Below are positions 11,905-20,273 of a stretch of 64,000 nt of DNA, in pieces. How positions within the stretch are numbered: position 1 is the stretch's first letter; every line of letters starts with the position of its first letter. This DNA comes from Oceanobacillus salinisoli (GTDB taxonomy: Bacteria > Bacillota > Bacilli > Bacillales > Amphibacillaceae). The DNA is taken from the NCBI RefSeq assembly GCF_009733865.1, contig NZ_WOFB01000001.1, positions 124,001-188,000 of the forward strand, read 5' to 3'. The notes under the pieces are model-generated. The model searched no databases. It was not told the DNA's origin and was given only the letters and a program-made list of their open reading frames with translations. The translations under genes and the position numbers were made by a program.

Positions 11905-12084
11905 TATCACGTGATTAACTGGCTGTAAGACCCTTAACGAGAAGAATTCGAGATACCCCAAGAATTATAAGTGGGGGACGGGCAGCCAGTGAACTCCTGA
12001 TTCGTTCAGAGGCCTTTAGGTCATCCTTTAGGGCTAACAATCAGTGGGGGATGAAAAAAAAACCACTGATTGAAGGTTCACTTT
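11905..12084 (+). repeat. Structured dispersed element, copy A (HEARO/omega-RNA-like)
   Basis: One of three related sequences in this window. A closing stem ACTGGCTG (11918-11925) / CAGCCAGT (11983-11990) encloses an inner stem CCCCA (11956-11960) / TGGGG (11972-11976). A shared segment near CTCCTGATTCGTTC follows, and then a terminal hairpin AATCAGTGG (12039-12047) / CCACTGATT (12063-12071). The layout resembles the guide-type RNA of IscB loci (HEARO) or the structured ends of IS200/IS605-like elements, but no nuclease or transposase gene is next to it. Its right end abuts the clpP stop codon. The family name is a suggestion from memory of such RNAs, not a search result. Confidence 0.6.
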
Positions 12085-12673
12085 ATTTTTCTGGGTGGCG
12101 CTCTAGGATTTTATCGATTAATCCATAGTCAGCGGATTGCTGAGCGGTCATAAAGTTATCACGTTCTGTGTCACGTTCAATAACTTCTAGTGGCTGACCA
12201 GTTTTTTCAGATAGAATCTCATTCATGCGTTTTTTGATTTCGATAATACGTTTTGCATGAATTTCAATATCTGTTGCTTGCCCTTGTGCTCCACCTAATG
12301 GCTGGTGAATCATAATTTCACTATTTGGCAGTGCATATCGTTTTCCTTTTTCACCAGCAGCCAATAGGAATGAACCCATGGATGCAGCCATTCCGATGCA
12401 AATAGTGGAAACGTCCGGCTTAATGAAGTTCATTGTATCATAGATAGCCATTCCCGCTGTAATAGATCCGCCTGGTGAATTAATGTATAGTGAGATATCT
12501 TTCTCAGGATCTTCTGCTTCTAAGAAAAGTAACTGTGCAACAATGGAATTTGCGACATTATCATCAATGCCGCTTCCTAATAAAATAATGCGGTCTTTTA
12601 ATAGGCGTGAATAAATGTCATATGCACGCTCACCACGATTCGTTTGTTCAATAACTGTAGGCACTAAATTCAT
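12083..12673 (-). CDS. clpP: ATP-dependent Clp protease proteolytic subunit
   Basis: Serine protease (196 aa) that forms the double-ring chamber working with ClpX, ClpC or ClpE ATPases. Catalytic Ser98 (GMAASMGS), His123 (MIHQPLGG) and Asp172 (ERDNFM) are all at the canonical positions. The ATG at 12673 is used because AAGGGAGG sits just upstream and the length is then normal; a longer in-frame start at 12700 would include the binding site. A promoter overlapped by a CtsR-type repeat lies upstream at 12731-12760, consistent with heat and protein-stress control. Confidence 0.97.
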   Translation of the reverse strand: MNLVPTVIEQTNRGERAYDIYSRLLKDRIILLGSGIDDNVANSIVAQLLFLEAEDPEKDISLYINSPGGSITAGMAIYDTMNFIKPDVSTICIGMAASMGSFLLAAGEKGKRYALPNSEIMIHQPLGGAQGQATDIEIHAKRIIEIKKRMNEILSEKTGQPLEVIERDTERDNFMTAQQSADYGLIDKILERHPEK

Positions 12674-12730
12674 TGTAAATCCTCCCTTATTAACAATCAA
12701 TGTTTATCCATATATATTGTAACTAGTTCC

Positions 12731-12760
12731 ATCATATATTAATGGTCAATAAAGGTCAAA
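12731..12760 (-). promoter_or_regulatory. clpP sigma-A promoter overlapped by a CtsR operator
   Basis: On the minus strand TTGACC (12759-12754), a 17-base spacer and TATGAT (12736-12731) make a good vegetative promoter. On the plus strand the same DNA reads GGTCAAT-AAA-GGTCAAA (12744-12760), the directly repeated heptad with three-base spacing recognised by the repressor CtsR. Operator and -35 overlap, which is how CtsR shuts clp genes in unstressed cells. Confidence 0.8.
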
Positions 12761-12885
12761 CAAAAACGTTCGACAAAATGGATACATATTCCATCATACC
12801 CATAATTTTTCTTTATAAACCTTTACAGTATATGGCTGTACATAGACTTTATGCAAAAAGAAATATTCTATCACGAAAATGGGAC

Positions 12886-12914
12886 TTGAATCTTATTTGA
12901 AACCACGTTATAAT
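12886..12914 (+). promoter_or_regulatory. Promoter of the tRNA-Arg gene
   Basis: TTGAAT (12886-12891) and a perfect TATAAT (12909-12914) are separated by 17 bases and end 24 bases before the tRNA. Confidence 0.75.
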
Positions 12915-12938
12915 GTTCTATGTGTCAAATTTAAATAT

Positions 12939-13014
12939 GCGCCCATAGCTCAGCTGGATAGAGCACTGGTTTCCGGTACCAGGTTTGCCGGGGGTTCGAA
13001 TCCCTCTGGGCGCG
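12939..13014 (+). tRNA. tRNA-Arg, anticodon CCG
   Basis: A 76-base cloverleaf. Acceptor arms are GCGCCCA and TGGGCGC with discriminator G. The anticodon stem CTGGT/ACCAG closes the loop TTCCGGT, giving anticodon CCG, which reads CGG (Arg). The T-arm GGGGG-TTCGAAT-CCCTC is present. CCA is not encoded. A tRNA-Arg follows clpP in B. subtilis too. An integrase remnant lies directly downstream, so this gene has probably been an attachment site. Confidence 0.95.
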
Positions 13015-13077
13015 TCCTTTAAAGTTTACAGTGGGAAGGATTTGAGAGTTTCTCAATTCCTTGCCACTTTTCTGTTT

Positions 13078-13320
13078 TTATAACCATCTTCTAACCATTC
13101 GAGTTTCGAAATGAATTTTCAGGGAATGGCTCTTTCTTTCCGTATAATGATTTTGAATAGTTGTTACAGCATTTTCCTGGATACCAGGAATAATATGTGA
13201 GTATTTATCCAAAGTTGTTTGAATGGACCTATGACCTAATCTTTCCAGAGCTACTTTTGGATGTACACCTGAATTTAATAATAAGGTAGCGTTTAAACAA
13301 TGGTGAAAAAAGTCGAAAAA
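13078..13320 (-). pseudogene. Tyrosine recombinase (integrase) C-terminal remnant
   Basis: Read on the minus strand, this stretch encodes the end of a phage-type integrase. It has ATLLLNSGVHPKVALERLGH, then RSIQTTLDKYSHIIPGIQ and a basic tail, stopping at 13078-13080. The LGHRS box and the catalytic Tyr of DKYSHI are intact. The normally preceding HDLRHTHA box has decayed to HHCLNA, and nothing recognisable as an integrase precedes it. No start codon or N-terminal domain remains, so it is a broken relic. It lies 64 bases from the 3' end of tRNA-Arg, the usual place for an integrase next to its attachment site. Confidence 0.85.
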
Positions 13321-13323
13321 TTA

Positions 13324-13395
13324 TTGACAAGATAAAAGTAAGCGATTACAATGTAAATAGCAATCGTACCTTGTTAACTGTTAATTGTTAACAAG
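13324..13395 (+). promoter_or_regulatory. Promoter with cre-like site and palindromic operator for the first TRAP cluster
   Basis: TTGACA (13324-13329), a 17-base spacer and TACAAT (13347-13352) form a near-ideal sigma-A promoter. AGTAAGCGATTACA (13337-13350) matches the catabolite-responsive element consensus at all but its first base and overlaps the -10. Downstream, CTTGTTAAC (13370-13378) and GTTAACAAG (13387-13395) form a perfect inverted repeat with an 8-base spacer, a plausible site for the GntR regulator encoded at 13443. Binding is inferred from sequence only. Confidence 0.7.
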
Positions 13396-13442
13396 ACTGA
13401 TTTATCTGATAATTTATGAAATAAGGGGGCCTGTTTCTAAAG

Positions 13443-14108
13443 ATGAGTATTCAAAAAAGGCATATAAGTGATCAGGTTCTCGCATTTTTACGAAAAAAAA
13501 TAATGCTAAGAGAATTAAAGGAGGGAGACCATTTAAAAGAGTCGGATTTATCTAAAAAGTTAAATGTTAGTAGAGGACCTATACGTGAGGCGATTGCTAA
13601 ATTGGAAACAGAAGGCTTAGTTGAAACTCCTTCAAATGGTAGAACAGTTGTTGGCAAATTCTCGATTGAGGATATTAAAAATTTATACGATATTCGAATA
13701 CTGCTAGAGAAACACGCGTTAACGCAAATTAATGCCGAACAACTAGAAGGAAAAAAGTACTTGCTTTATTCTTATGTTGACCAAATGCAGTATTCGTATA
13801 ATAAAGAAATAAGAGATATAGAATCAGACTTGGCTTTTCATGCATTACTTGTTGATTTAACCAATAATAAAACACTAATCCAATTATGGAATTCCTTACA
13901 AGGGGTTATTCTGACTTTAATTGATGTGACATCAGAGTTTGTTCAACTGCATCAGCAAGAAATTATTGAAGAGCATCGTGTTATTCTTGATGCATTAGTA
14001 AACGGGGATTTCGAAAAAGCCCAAGAATTTTTATGTAGACACCTAGAAGGCGCTTCAACTTATTATTCTAGTGCAGTAGTGAACCTAAATAAAGGGGGAG
14101 AAAAGTAA
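13443..14108 (+). CDS. GntR/FadR-family transcriptional regulator
   Basis: Local regulator of 221 aa. The N-terminal winged helix-turn-helix contains [20 protein letters not shown], the classic GntR recognition region with the IREA motif. The C-terminal all-helical FCD domain is typical of members that sense small carboxylic acids. It is the first gene of the cluster that imports and degrades an organic acid, and an inverted repeat at 13370-13395 is its likely operator. GGGGGC lies 14 bases before ATG 13443, a long spacing. The effector is unknown; I would guess the imported acid or its 2-oxo product. Confidence 0.85.
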   Translation: MSIQKRHISDQVLAFLRKKIMLRELKEGDHLKESDLSKKLNVSRGPIREAIAKLETEGLVETPSNGRTVVGKFSIEDIKNLYDIRILLEKHALTQINAEQLEGKKYLLYSYVDQMQYSYNKEIRDIESDLAFHALLVDLTNNKTLIQLWNSLQGVILTLIDVTSEFVQLHQQEIIEEHRVILDALVNGDFEKAQEFLCRHLEGASTYYSSAVVNLNKGGEK

Positions 14109-14109
14109 C

Positions 14110-15012
14110 ATGGCAGAAGAAAAGGTTAAATGTGCAATTATTGGATCTGGTAATATTGGAACAGATTTAATGTACAAATTATTAAGAAGTGAAAAACTAG
14201 AACCAACTGTAATGATTGGGATTGACCCAAATTCCAAAGGATTAGCTAAAGCAAAAGAACTTGGATTACTTCCTATTTACAATGGTATTGAAGGATTTAT
14301 AGAACATGCCGATAAGGCGGATATTGTATTTGAAGCAACTTCTGCAAAAGCACACGAAGCAAATGCACCAATTTTAAAAGAATTAGGAAAAAGGGCAATA
14401 GATTTGACTCCAGCAGCTGTTGGTCCTTTTATGGTTCCTTCTGTAAGTTTAGAAATGCATAATATTGAGGAATTAGATAATGTAAACATGGTGACTTGTG
14501 GAGGTCAGGCAACTGTGCCAATTGTAAAAGCGATTTCTGATGTTGTTGATGTTGAATATGCAGAAATTGTGGCATCGATAGCCAGTAAAAGTGCTGGACC
14601 TGGAACAAGGCAAAATATCGATGAATTTACAGAAACTACGGCAAAAGCGTTAAAAGATGTTGGGGGTGCAAAAGAATCAAAAGCAATTATTGTTCTTAAT
14701 CCGGCAGAACCACCAATATTAATGAGAAATACAATTTACGCAAAAATTTCCGAGTATTCCCAAGAAATTCATAATGATGTACTAGAAAGTTTGAATAGAA
14801 TGCTAAAGGTAGTTCAGGGCTATGTAAAAGGTTATCATTTTAAAACAGATCCAGTAATCAAAGACAACGTTGTTTCCGTTGCGGTAGAGGTAGAAGGAAA
14901 CGGTGATTTTTTACCAAAGTATGCAGGTAATTTAGATATCATTACATCTGCAGCAGTTCGGACAGGAGAGGTTATTGCTGATTCATTAGTTGTGAAAGGG
15001 GTGTCACAATGA
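14110..15012 (+). CDS. Acetaldehyde dehydrogenase (CoA-acylating), MhpF/DmpF family
   Basis: NAD-dependent dehydrogenase (300 aa) that converts a short aldehyde plus CoA to acyl-CoA. The N-terminal nucleotide-binding motif [13 protein letters not shown] and catalytic Cys130 in [12 protein letters not shown] are at the positions known for DmpF-type enzymes. In meta-cleavage pathways this enzyme forms a complex with the aldolase and receives the aldehyde through a tunnel. Here too the aldolase gene follows with a four-base ATGA overlap. No ring-cleavage genes accompany it, so the aldehyde comes from another source in this cluster. Confidence 0.9.
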   Translation: MAEEKVKCAIIGSGNIGTDLMYKLLRSEKLEPTVMIGIDPNSKGLAKAKELGLLPIYNGIEGFIEHADKADIVFEATSAKAHEANAPILKELGKRAIDLTPAAVGPFMVPSVSLEMHNIEELDNVNMVTCGGQATVPIVKAISDVVDVEYAEIVASIASKSAGPGTRQNIDEFTETTAKALKDVGGAKESKAIIVLNPAEPPILMRNTIYAKISEYSQEIHNDVLESLNRMLKVVQGYVKGYHFKTDPVIKDNVVSVAVEVEGNGDFLPKYAGNLDIITSAAVRTGEVIADSLVVKGVSQ

Positions 15013-16037
15013 AAGAGAAAAAAATAGTATTTAATGACGTAACGTTACGAGATGGTATGCATGCCATTTCTCATCAATATTCTGTGGAACAAATCGCTCA
15101 ATTAACTCAATTACTTGATGAAGCTGGTGTTGACATTATTGAGGCCACACATGGTGATGGGTTAGGTGGTAGTTCTATTCAATATGGTTTTTCAAAGGAA
15201 TCTGAAAGAGATATTATTACAACCGCCGTTAAAAATACGAAACAAGCAAAGATAGGTGTTTTATTACTTCCTGGTATTGGAACGATTCACCATCTGAACA
15301 ATGCTAGAGAGTGGGGAGCTTCCGTTGCTCGAGTGGCAACACATTGTACAGAAGCAGACGTATCAGAACAGCATATTAAGGAAGCGGTTAAACTAGGTAT
15401 GGATACAGTAGGCTTTCTGATGATGTCTCACCGTGTAGAGCCAGAGCAACTGCTTGAAGAAGCAAAGAAAATGGAATCCTATGGAGCAGGCACTATTTAC
15501 GTGGTGGATTCAGCAGGGGCGCTCACAATGGATGGGGTAAAAAGTAGAGTTTCGCTGTTTAAGGAGAAGTTAAATACAAAAGTAGGATTTCATGCACATA
15601 ATAATCTTTCATTAGGTGTTGCGAATTCAATTGTTGCTATTCAAGAAGGGGCAGATAGAATTGATGCTAGTTTAGCAGGGATGGGAGCAGGTGCTGGAAA
15701 TGCATCATTAGAACAGCTTGTTGCAGTAATGAATAAAATGGATATTCCACATTCCATCGATTTATATAAGGCTATGGATGCTGCGGAAAATGCGATGAAA
15801 CCCATGATGAAACGCCCAGTTCAAATTGATTCATTAAGCTTAACTCTTGGTTACACAGGAGTATACTCTAGCTTTCTATTTTTTGCGGAAAGAGCAGGAA
15901 AAGAATATGGTGTTGATCCTAGAGATATTCTAACAAGACTAGCAGAAATGGGGGCTGTTGGTGGGCAGGAAGACTGGATTATTGGAGTAGCTCAGGAACT
16001 AGCGAAAGAAAAACAAACTTTAGCAGAAGTTAAATAA
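15009..16037 (+). CDS. 4-hydroxy-2-oxovalerate aldolase, MhpE/DmpG family
   Basis: Divalent-metal class II aldolase of the HMG-CoA-lyase-like TIM-barrel type (342 aa), cleaving 4-hydroxy-2-oxo acids to pyruvate and an aldehyde. [12 protein letters not shown] near the N-terminus gives the catalytic Arg14 and metal-binding Asp15. [10 protein letters not shown] gives metal ligands His195 and His197. The C-terminal communication domain that contacts the dehydrogenase is present by length. It overlaps the dehydrogenase gene, so the two are made together. With the 2-hydroxyacid dehydrogenase at 18963 it suggests degradation of a 2,4-dihydroxy acid. Confidence 0.9.
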   Translation: MKEKKIVFNDVTLRDGMHAISHQYSVEQIAQLTQLLDEAGVDIIEATHGDGLGGSSIQYGFSKESERDIITTAVKNTKQAKIGVLLLPGIGTIHHLNNAREWGASVARVATHCTEADVSEQHIKEAVKLGMDTVGFLMMSHRVEPEQLLEEAKKMESYGAGTIYVVDSAGALTMDGVKSRVSLFKEKLNTKVGFHAHNNLSLGVANSIVAIQEGADRIDASLAGMGAGAGNASLEQLVAVMNKMDIPHSIDLYKAMDAAENAMKPMMKRPVQIDSLSLTLGYTGVYSSFLFFAERAGKEYGVDPRDILTRLAEMGAVGGQEDWIIGVAQELAKEKQTLAEVK

Positions 16038-16061
16038 TCAAATTAAGGGGGATAAATTCTT

Positions 16062-17102
16062 ATGAAATTAAATAGATTACTATTTTTAGTTATGTTAACG
16101 TTTACAATGCTTGTTATTGCAGCTTGTTCAGGTGAAGCTTCAAGTGAAGGTGGTAATGATGAAAATGGTGAGTCTAGTGGGGATGGTGAATTTGTAATTA
16201 AGGCTGGCCATGCAGCTTCTCAGGATCACTTTCAGCATGCAACGTTTGAAAAATTTAAGGAAGTAGTAGAAGAAAACAGTGATGGACGTATTAAAGTTGA
16301 GATTTATCCGAATAGTCAGCTTGGTGGGGAAAGGGAAATGATTGAGGCGATTCAATTAGGTAACTTGACGATGGCAGCTCCGTCAAGTGCACCACTAGCG
16401 TCATTCTCTGAAGCAATGCTATTATGGGATCTACCTTATTTATTCCCTGATGCGGAAACGGCACATCGTATTTTAGATGGGGAAGTTGGACAAACCGTTC
16501 TTGATTCACTTGAGGAAAATGGGCTTAAAGGCTTGGTATACTGGGAAAATGGTTTCCGCCATTTTACAAATAATGTAAGACCTGTATCTTCTACCGATGA
16601 TTTAAAAGGAATTAAAATGCGCACATTAGAAAATCCATTACAAGTGGAAGCATGGTCATCTGCGGGGGTAAATGCAACACCAATTGCATTTAATGAGCTT
16701 TATTCATCACTACAACAAGGTACGGTAGATGCACAAGAAACACCGTTAGCTTTGATGTATTCCATGAAGTTCTATGAAGTACAAGATTACCTGACTTTAA
16801 CTGGACATATGTATTCACCTTGGCCAGTTATTATAAGTCCTGCATTTTATGATAGTTTACCAGATGATTTACAACAAGTTGTGTTTGATGCTGCAGTGGA
16901 ATCTCAGGAGTATAACCGTCAATTGTCAGCAGAAGATGAAGAAAATTCCCTTCAACTCTTAGAAGATGAAGGAATGGAAGTTATAGAGCTAACAGAAGAA
17001 CAAAGAGACGAATTTAAATCTAAAATGGAAGTTGTTTATGAAGATATAGCAAATCAGGCAGGCCAAGATTTATTTGAACAGTTGATGGATGAATTAGAAT
17101 AG
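16062..17102 (+). CDS. TRAP transporter solute-binding lipoprotein (DctP type)
   Basis: Extracellular substrate-binding protein (346 aa) of a tripartite ATP-independent transporter. The signal peptide ends in VIAAC with Cys22 as the lipid-attached residue, followed by a Ser/Gly/Glu-rich linker. The DctP fold shows IYPNSQLGGEREMIEAIQLG and, later, GIKMRTLENPLQ, where the Arg normally binds the substrate carboxylate. It works with the DctQ and DctM subunits encoded just downstream. A hairpin after the stop may keep this message more abundant than the membrane subunits. The substrate is probably a hydroxy or oxo acid, judging by the enzymes. Confidence 0.92.
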   Translation: MKLNRLLFLVMLTFTMLVIAACSGEASSEGGNDENGESSGDGEFVIKAGHAASQDHFQHATFEKFKEVVEENSDGRIKVEIYPNSQLGGEREMIEAIQLGNLTMAAPSSAPLASFSEAMLLWDLPYLFPDAETAHRILDGEVGQTVLDSLEENGLKGLVYWENGFRHFTNNVRPVSSTDDLKGIKMRTLENPLQVEAWSSAGVNATPIAFNELYSSLQQGTVDAQETPLALMYSMKFYEVQDYLTLTGHMYSPWPVIISPAFYDSLPDDLQQVVFDAAVESQEYNRQLSAEDEENSLQLLEDEGMEVIELTEEQRDEFKSKMEVVYEDIANQAGQDLFEQLMDELE

Positions 17103-17112
17103 TAATGAAGGT

Positions 17113-17140
17113 TAACTAGGTAGTGTTTGCTACCTAGTTA
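17113..17140 (+). promoter_or_regulatory. Intra-operon hairpin between dctP and dctQ
   Basis: TAACTAGGTAG (17113-17123) pairs perfectly with CTACCTAGTTA (17130-17140) around a six-base loop, without a T-run. Placed right after the binding-protein gene, it is likely a 3'-end stabiliser or partial terminator that gives binding protein in excess over the membrane subunits. Confidence 0.65.
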
Positions 17141-17168
17141 CCTCACATATAGGATGGTGAGAAACTAT

Positions 17169-17672
17169 ATGAAGCATCTGAGAATATTTGTGAATAATTT
17201 TGAAAAGATCTTGATAACTATATTCATGATTCTTATGGTTATATTAATTTTTTTACAAATTTTTACAAGATATATACTAGGAGATGCGGTGACCTGGTCA
17301 GAGGAAGCATCTAGATATTTATTTATTTGGCTTATCTTTCTAAGTATTGGAATTGGATTTACCGAACAAAAGCATATAAGTATTGACATTGTAGTAGATA
17401 GGCTTCCAGTCATAGGGCAAAGAATATTAAAACAATTTGTTTATTTATTGCTTTTTGCGATAGTGATATTTTTTACGTATCAGGGATATTTGTTAATTGA
17501 AAATATGATGGGATTTGGTCAAAAGTCTGCCAATATGCAGATACCCATGTGGATTGTATATATATCATTACCGGTAGGTTTCCTTTTTGCTTCTTTACGA
17601 TTGGTTCAAACCTCAATCATGCTCTGGAAGGAAGAACAAAATGAAAGCAAAGAGGAGGGACCTATACTATGA
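17169..17672 (+). CDS. TRAP transporter small membrane subunit (DctQ type)
   Basis: Four-helix membrane subunit (167 aa) of the TRAP transporter. Hydrophobic stretches near residues 15-37, 50-66, 90-110 and 125-145 match the DctQ topology. TWSEEASRYLFIWLIFLSIG carries the conserved WxEExxR pattern of the family. The ATG at 17169 is used because GGTGAG stands just before it; longer in-frame starts exist at 17154 and 17127 but lack spacing to a binding site. The stop overlaps dctM by four bases. Confidence 0.88.
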   Translation: MKHLRIFVNNFEKILITIFMILMVILIFLQIFTRYILGDAVTWSEEASRYLFIWLIFLSIGIGFTEQKHISIDIVVDRLPVIGQRILKQFVYLLLFAIVIFFTYQGYLLIENMMGFGQKSANMQIPMWIVYISLPVGFLFASLRLVQTSIMLWKEEQNESKEEGPIL

Positions 17673-18940
17673 GTCCATCAATTATTTTATTCGGTAGTTT
17701 GATTATTTTACTATTATTATCCGTTCCTGTTGGATTTGCCCTTTTATTTGCAAGTCTACTAACCGTTCTTATTAGTGATGTATCACTACCGATTAATTTG
17801 ATAACACAAGTATTGATTACTGCCAATGATTCTTTCCCGCTAATGGCTATCCCTTTTTTTATTCTAGCAGGTGCATTAATGGGAAAAGGTGGAATTTCAG
17901 AAAGATTATTTAGAATTGCTAGTAGTTTCGTTGGACATTTTCAAGGTGGCTTTGCAATTGCGGCGGTATTAACTGCAATGTTCTTCTCAGCTATTTCAGG
18001 TTCCGGACCAGCAACAGTAGCTGCAATTGGATCGATTATGATTCCAGCAATGGTATCTAGGGGCTATAGTAAAATATTTTCTACGACTATTATAGCTGCA
18101 GCGGGAACCATTGGTATTGTAATTCCTCCAAGTATCCCATTAGTCATTTATGGTGTCTCCGCTAATGTATCCATAGGAGATTTGTTTATAGCAGGTATTA
18201 TCCCCGGTATTATGATGGGGTTAAGTTTAATAATGTGGGCTGTACATCATTCTAAGAAGAATGGATTTGCTGTTTCAGAAAAAGCTTCATGGAAAGAACG
18301 GTTTAAGATGCTCAATCAAGGTAAAGGTGCGTTGCTAATGCCAATTATCATTTTAGGTGGTATTTATGGTGGAGTATTTACACCTACTGAAGCAGGGGTA
18401 GTTGCAGTTGTTTATGCATTTATATTAAGTGGATTAGTGTATAAGGAACTTAAATGGAAGGAAATTCTTTCTGTAATATATCAAGCTTCTATGACAACTG
18501 GATCTATTATGATTATCGTTGCGGCAGCTGCAGTATTTGGTCGTATTCTTGCACTGGAGCAAATTCCTAATCAAATTGCTAATGCAATTACAAATCTGAC
18601 AGAAAATCCGATTCTATTTTTACTATTAATTAATATTTTATTAATAGTTGTCGGTACGTTTATGGAAACGATTGCAGCAGTAATTATATTAACACCAATA
18701 TTGTTGCCATTAGCAACCACCCTAGGTATTGATCCGACCCATTTTGGAATTATCATGATAGTTAATCTTAGTCTTGGATTTATAACTCCTCCACTTGGGT
18801 TAAATTTATTTGTTGCATCAGGAATATCGGATATTAAGATAGAGAAACTCTCTATGGCAATTGTCCCAGCTTTTATTGGATTAATTATCACACTTTTGCT
18901 AATTACGTATGTCGAGAGTTTTTCTTTAATTCTTTTATAA
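17669..18940 (+). CDS. TRAP transporter large permease subunit (DctM type)
   Basis: Twelve-helix-class permease (423 aa) that moves the acid with sodium or protons. Family signatures visible include AISGSGPATVAAIGSIMIP, the paired GIVIPPSIPLVIYG, and LSLGFITPPLGLNLFVASG near the C-terminus, the two PPS/PPL hairpin regions of the transporter. It starts at ATG 17669 overlapping dctQ (ATGA). It is fully separate from DctQ, unlike the fused permease at 22577, so the two TRAP systems here belong to different subfamilies. Confidence 0.93.
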   Translation: MSPSIILFGSLIILLLLSVPVGFALLFASLLTVLISDVSLPINLITQVLITANDSFPLMAIPFFILAGALMGKGGISERLFRIASSFVGHFQGGFAIAAVLTAMFFSAISGSGPATVAAIGSIMIPAMVSRGYSKIFSTTIIAAAGTIGIVIPPSIPLVIYGVSANVSIGDLFIAGIIPGIMMGLSLIMWAVHHSKKNGFAVSEKASWKERFKMLNQGKGALLMPIIILGGIYGGVFTPTEAGVVAVVYAFILSGLVYKELKWKEILSVIYQASMTTGSIMIIVAAAAVFGRILALEQIPNQIANAITNLTENPILFLLLINILLIVVGTFMETIAAVIILTPILLPLATTLGIDPTHFGIIMIVNLSLGFITPPLGLNLFVASGISDIKIEKLSMAIVPAFIGLIITLLLITYVESFSLILL

Positions 18941-18962
18941 GCGAAAGGGGATAAATAATAAT

Positions 18963-19958
18963 ATGTCAGAAGCATTTAAAATAACAATTATTGATCATGA
19001 ATGGGAAAATACAAAGATAGAGGAAGATTTAATAGATTTATATTCAACTGCTGAGAATCCAATCAAATTATCGGTACTACAATCACAGAATAAGTCTGAA
19101 ATAATTCAAGCGGCGAAAGAATCAGATGCTATTATCATTATGTATGCAAATATTGATAGAGAAATATTGGAAGCAGTTCCAAACCTTAAACTAGTTTCCA
19201 GGTATGGTATTGGTATTAATATGGTAGATGTGGATGCTGCAACAGAATGTAATACAATGGTTGCAAATGTTAACGATTACTGTGTAGATGAAGTTTCTGA
19301 TCATGCATTGGCAAGTATTATGGCAGCGGCAAGACGTTTAGTTCAGTATAATAATCTTACTAGAAATGGAGATTGGGATTTCAAACAAGTTCCTATACCA
19401 CTCCGCGCCAATAAGGCAATTATAGGACTTTTAGGATATGGAAAAATACCTAAAAGGTTAGCGGAAAAATTGAAAGCAATAGGTTATCAAGTATATGCTT
19501 ACGATCCTTTTGTAGATAAAGATACCATGAGTGGGGACGGAGTTATTAAGGCTTCCATAGAAGAAATAATGAAAGAAAGTGACTTTATTTCTGTTCATGT
19601 ACCATTAATTAAGGACACATACCATTTGATAGGCAAAAAAGAGATTGAGATGATGAAAAGCAGTGCATATATAGTGAATACTGCTAGAGGCCCTATTATT
19701 GATGAAAATGCCCTAGTAGAGGCGTTGCAAGAAAATAAAATTGCAGGTGCATTTCTAGATGTCACAGAAGAAGAGCCTCTTCCATCAGAACATATATTAA
19801 GGAGTTTAGAACAAGTAGTCTTAACACCTCATTCCGCTTGGTATTCGGTAGATGCTTTTAGAGAAATTAGAGAAAAAGCAATTATGAATGTTATCGAATA
19901 TTCACAGGGGAAAATACCATCCTACTTAATTAATAAAGATATTTTGGTTAGTAGTTAA
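18963..19958 (+). CDS. D-isomer-specific 2-hydroxyacid dehydrogenase (CtBP-like)
   Basis: NAD(P)-dependent oxidoreductase (331 aa) interconverting 2-hydroxy and 2-oxo acids. The catalytic set is present: Arg242 in NTARGPIID, Glu271 in VTEEEPLP and His290 in TPHSAWYS. The Rossmann motif reads LGYGKIPKRLA, with Pro in place of the third Gly of GxGxxG. This residue swap is seen by eye and its effect is unclear. AAAGGGG lies ten bases before ATG 18963. As last gene of the TRAP cluster it probably oxidises the imported 2-hydroxy acid to the oxo acid cut by the aldolase. Confidence 0.87.
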   Translation: MSEAFKITIIDHEWENTKIEEDLIDLYSTAENPIKLSVLQSQNKSEIIQAAKESDAIIIMYANIDREILEAVPNLKLVSRYGIGINMVDVDAATECNTMVANVNDYCVDEVSDHALASIMAAARRLVQYNNLTRNGDWDFKQVPIPLRANKAIIGLLGYGKIPKRLAEKLKAIGYQVYAYDPFVDKDTMSGDGVIKASIEEIMKESDFISVHVPLIKDTYHLIGKKEIEMMKSSAYIVNTARGPIIDENALVEALQENKIAGAFLDVTEEEPLPSEHILRSLEQVVLTPHSAWYSVDAFREIREKAIMNVIEYSQGKIPSYLINKDILVSS

Positions 19959-20216
19959 GAATGGAGTTATACCACCAATACCAACCATTCTTTTTAAGGA
20001 CGAGTAATTAGATAAGGTAGGGATGAAAAATGAATAGTATAAACTAAACTCTCCATTTATAAATGTTATTAAGGAGGCCATTAAATTAAGAGGAATAGGA
20101 ATTTCAACCGATGTTCTAGCTCCTGTAGAAAAGTTATCGAAATAAAAGAGACGGGAAATGAAATCTATATTAGAACAATATTATCCAGAATCTCTTCTCC
20201 GGAAAAAATAGATAGT
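19959..20216 (+). other. Spacer with an unrecognised degenerate coding stretch
   Basis: No intact gene. From about 20062 a frame without a start reads INVIKEAIKLRGIGISTDVL and soon meets TAA; a second frame continues with IEIKETGNEIYIRTIL. The composition looks like decayed coding sequence in two frames, but I cannot name the parent gene. A small hairpin with GAATGG/CCATTC arms follows the dehydrogenase stop. Confidence 0.35.
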
Positions 20217-20270
20217 AATAATGCAAAAAAACAAGAATACCTACATTTGATATCTTGTTTTTTGCATTAT
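20217..20270. terminator. Bidirectional terminator between the TRAP cluster and aroK
   Basis: A long inverted repeat, ATAATGCAAAAAAACAAGA on the left and TCTTGTTTTTTGCATTAT on the right, closes about 17 pairs. Each arm supplies a T-run for one strand. It serves the + strand cluster and aroK on the - strand. Confidence 0.85.
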
Positions 20271-20273
20271 TAT

